A stretch of DNA of 64,000 nt from CAVUCE01 sp963739985 (lineage in GTDB: Bacteria > Bacteroidota > Ignavibacteria > Ignavibacteriales > Ignavibacteriaceae): contig CAVUCE010000006.1 of assembly GCA_963739985.1 (NCBI GenBank), positions 62,001-126,000 on the forward strand. Reading direction: 5' to 3'. The notes beneath the pieces were generated by a model. That model saw only the letters and a list, made by a program, of their open reading frames with translations. It was not told the origin of the DNA and ran no database searches. The translations under genes were made by a program, and so were the position numbers. Shown here piece after piece: positions 63,548 to 64,000 of this stretch; the stretch's first letter is position 1, and each line of letters begins with the position of its first letter.

Positions 63548-64000
63548 AAAATTAATTATTCCAAAATATATTGTATCCGTAGATTCTCACGACAGAATCT
63601 TAAAAAATCATGCAATTGAAATTTCCGGAAATACAATTTCCAATATCAGACCAATTAGAAATTCCGAAATAGAAAAATTTGAAGGTGAAATAATACATGC
63701 CGAAGAATTAACAGTTATTCCCGGATTTGTTCAAACACATGTTCATTTGTGTCAAACTTTATTTCGCGGTTTAGCAGATGATCTTCAACTCTTAGATTGG
63801 CTTCAACTAAGAATCTTTCCTTATGAAAACGCTCATAATCCGGCATCTCTTAGTACATCGGTTAGACTTGGAATAAATGAATTGCTAAAAGGCGGAACAA
63901 CAACCTTGCTTGATATGGGAACACTTCGTCATCAAGAAGTGATTTTTGAAGAGCTTAGATTTTCGGGAATGAGAGCAATTGCCGGGAAGTGTATGATGGA
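63540..64000 (+). CDS. Amidohydrolase (SsnA/AtzA-like deaminase), runs off the window
   Basis: About 153 residues of a cyclic amidohydrolase are present: PKYIVSVDSHDRILKNHAIE, the metal-binding VIPGFVQTHVHLCQTLFRG (HxH) and LLKGGTTTLLDMGT. This is the subtype of chlorohydrolases, guanine and S-adenosylhomocysteine deaminases (about 440-460 residues). The catalytic C-terminal part lies outside, so the substrate is open. Its ATG at 63540 lies inside the end of the AhpD-like gene, so the pair is co-translated. Confidence 0.9.
   Translation, partial: MSKKLIIPKYIVSVDSHDRILKNHAIEISGNTISNIRPIRNSEIEKFEGEIIHAEELTVIPGFVQTHVHLCQTLFRGLADDLQLLDWLQLRIFPYENAHNPASLSTSVRLGINELLKGGTTTLLDMGTLRHQEVIFEELRFSGMRAIAGKCMM

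Noticed and set aside
1..64000. tRNA, rRNA, riboswitch, CRISPR array or prophage
   Set aside because: I looked through the intergenic stretches for cloverleaf ends, regular spacer repeats, integrase or phage structural genes and saw none. This is by eye only; a covariance-model search would be decisive.

Overview
The window is AT-rich (roughly one third G+C by eye) chromosomal DNA that looks like a member of the Ignavibacteria (Bacteroidota/Chlorobiota group). The clearest clue is the C-terminal sorting domain with an NYPNPFNPTTTIKY-type core in two secreted proteins, typical of type IX secretion in Ignavibacteria. A CarboxypepD_reg/TonB-dependent receptor, a PD40-propeller outer-membrane protein, DUF2911 and a GldF-free housekeeping set fit the same group. 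Promoters read as TTGNNN-16/17-TATATT/TATAAT and several genes use TTG starts. I see no rRNA, tRNA or CRISPR array.

Layout. 1-1030: 5' half of trpE on the minus strand behind a complete ribosome-mediated attenuator: promoter, 31-residue leader peptide with three consecutive Trp codons, antiterminator arm, terminator. 1.4-5.0 kb: panD, an outer-surface protein, a LytR_C protein, rsfS, argS. 5.2-10.8 kb, minus strand: comF, a Phd/ParE toxin-antitoxin pair, a VWA membrane protein, a PhzF isomerase and surE. 10.8-14.3 kb: a palindrome-rich intergenic stretch, two envelope proteins, pgeF, an antitoxin with a truncated RelE-type toxin, and copy 1 of a dispersed 220-230 bp repeat. 14.3-24.3 kb: folB, folK, deoxynucleoside kinase, a small membrane protein, GT9, Ppx/GppA, lepA, lepB, a T9SS-exported subtilase, an O-methyltransferase. 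24.3-33.3 kb: marR with its operator, yigZ, uvrA, repeat copy 2, a heavily frameshifted helicase, a minimal sorting-domain protein, an MBL hydrolase and a Gfo/Idh oxidoreductase. 33.4-40.9 kb: a sensory cluster (multi-PAS kinase, LytTR regulator, REC-kinase hybrid, chemoreceptor). 41-51 kb: TonB receptor with a small partner, DUF1028, oligopeptidase B, ferredoxin, chagasin-domain protein, nudC, DUF2911. 51.2-58.5 kb: a TetR-controlled drug-exporter operon (HlyD adaptor, two ABC ATPases, TolC, two permeases). 58.6-64 kb: GNAT, a 1018-residue metallopeptidase/propeller/barrel protein, DUF4404, an AhpD-like protein and the start of an amidohydrolase.

Twelve apparent single-base frameshifts interrupt otherwise intact genes (panD, VWA protein, surE, O-methyltransferase, uvrA, the PAS kinase and six in one helicase). 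Ten are best explained by one extra base. They share no sequence context, so insertion-biased sequencing error is the likeliest cause, although true decay of the helicase cannot be excluded.

The most interesting items are the trp attenuator, the paired ABC ATPases in which the H-loop of one and the signature of the other are both altered (predicting one degenerate and one working ATP site), the TetR and MarR operators laid over promoters, the dispersed repeat next to a truncated toxin gene, and a secreted protein that is almost nothing but a T9SS sorting domain.
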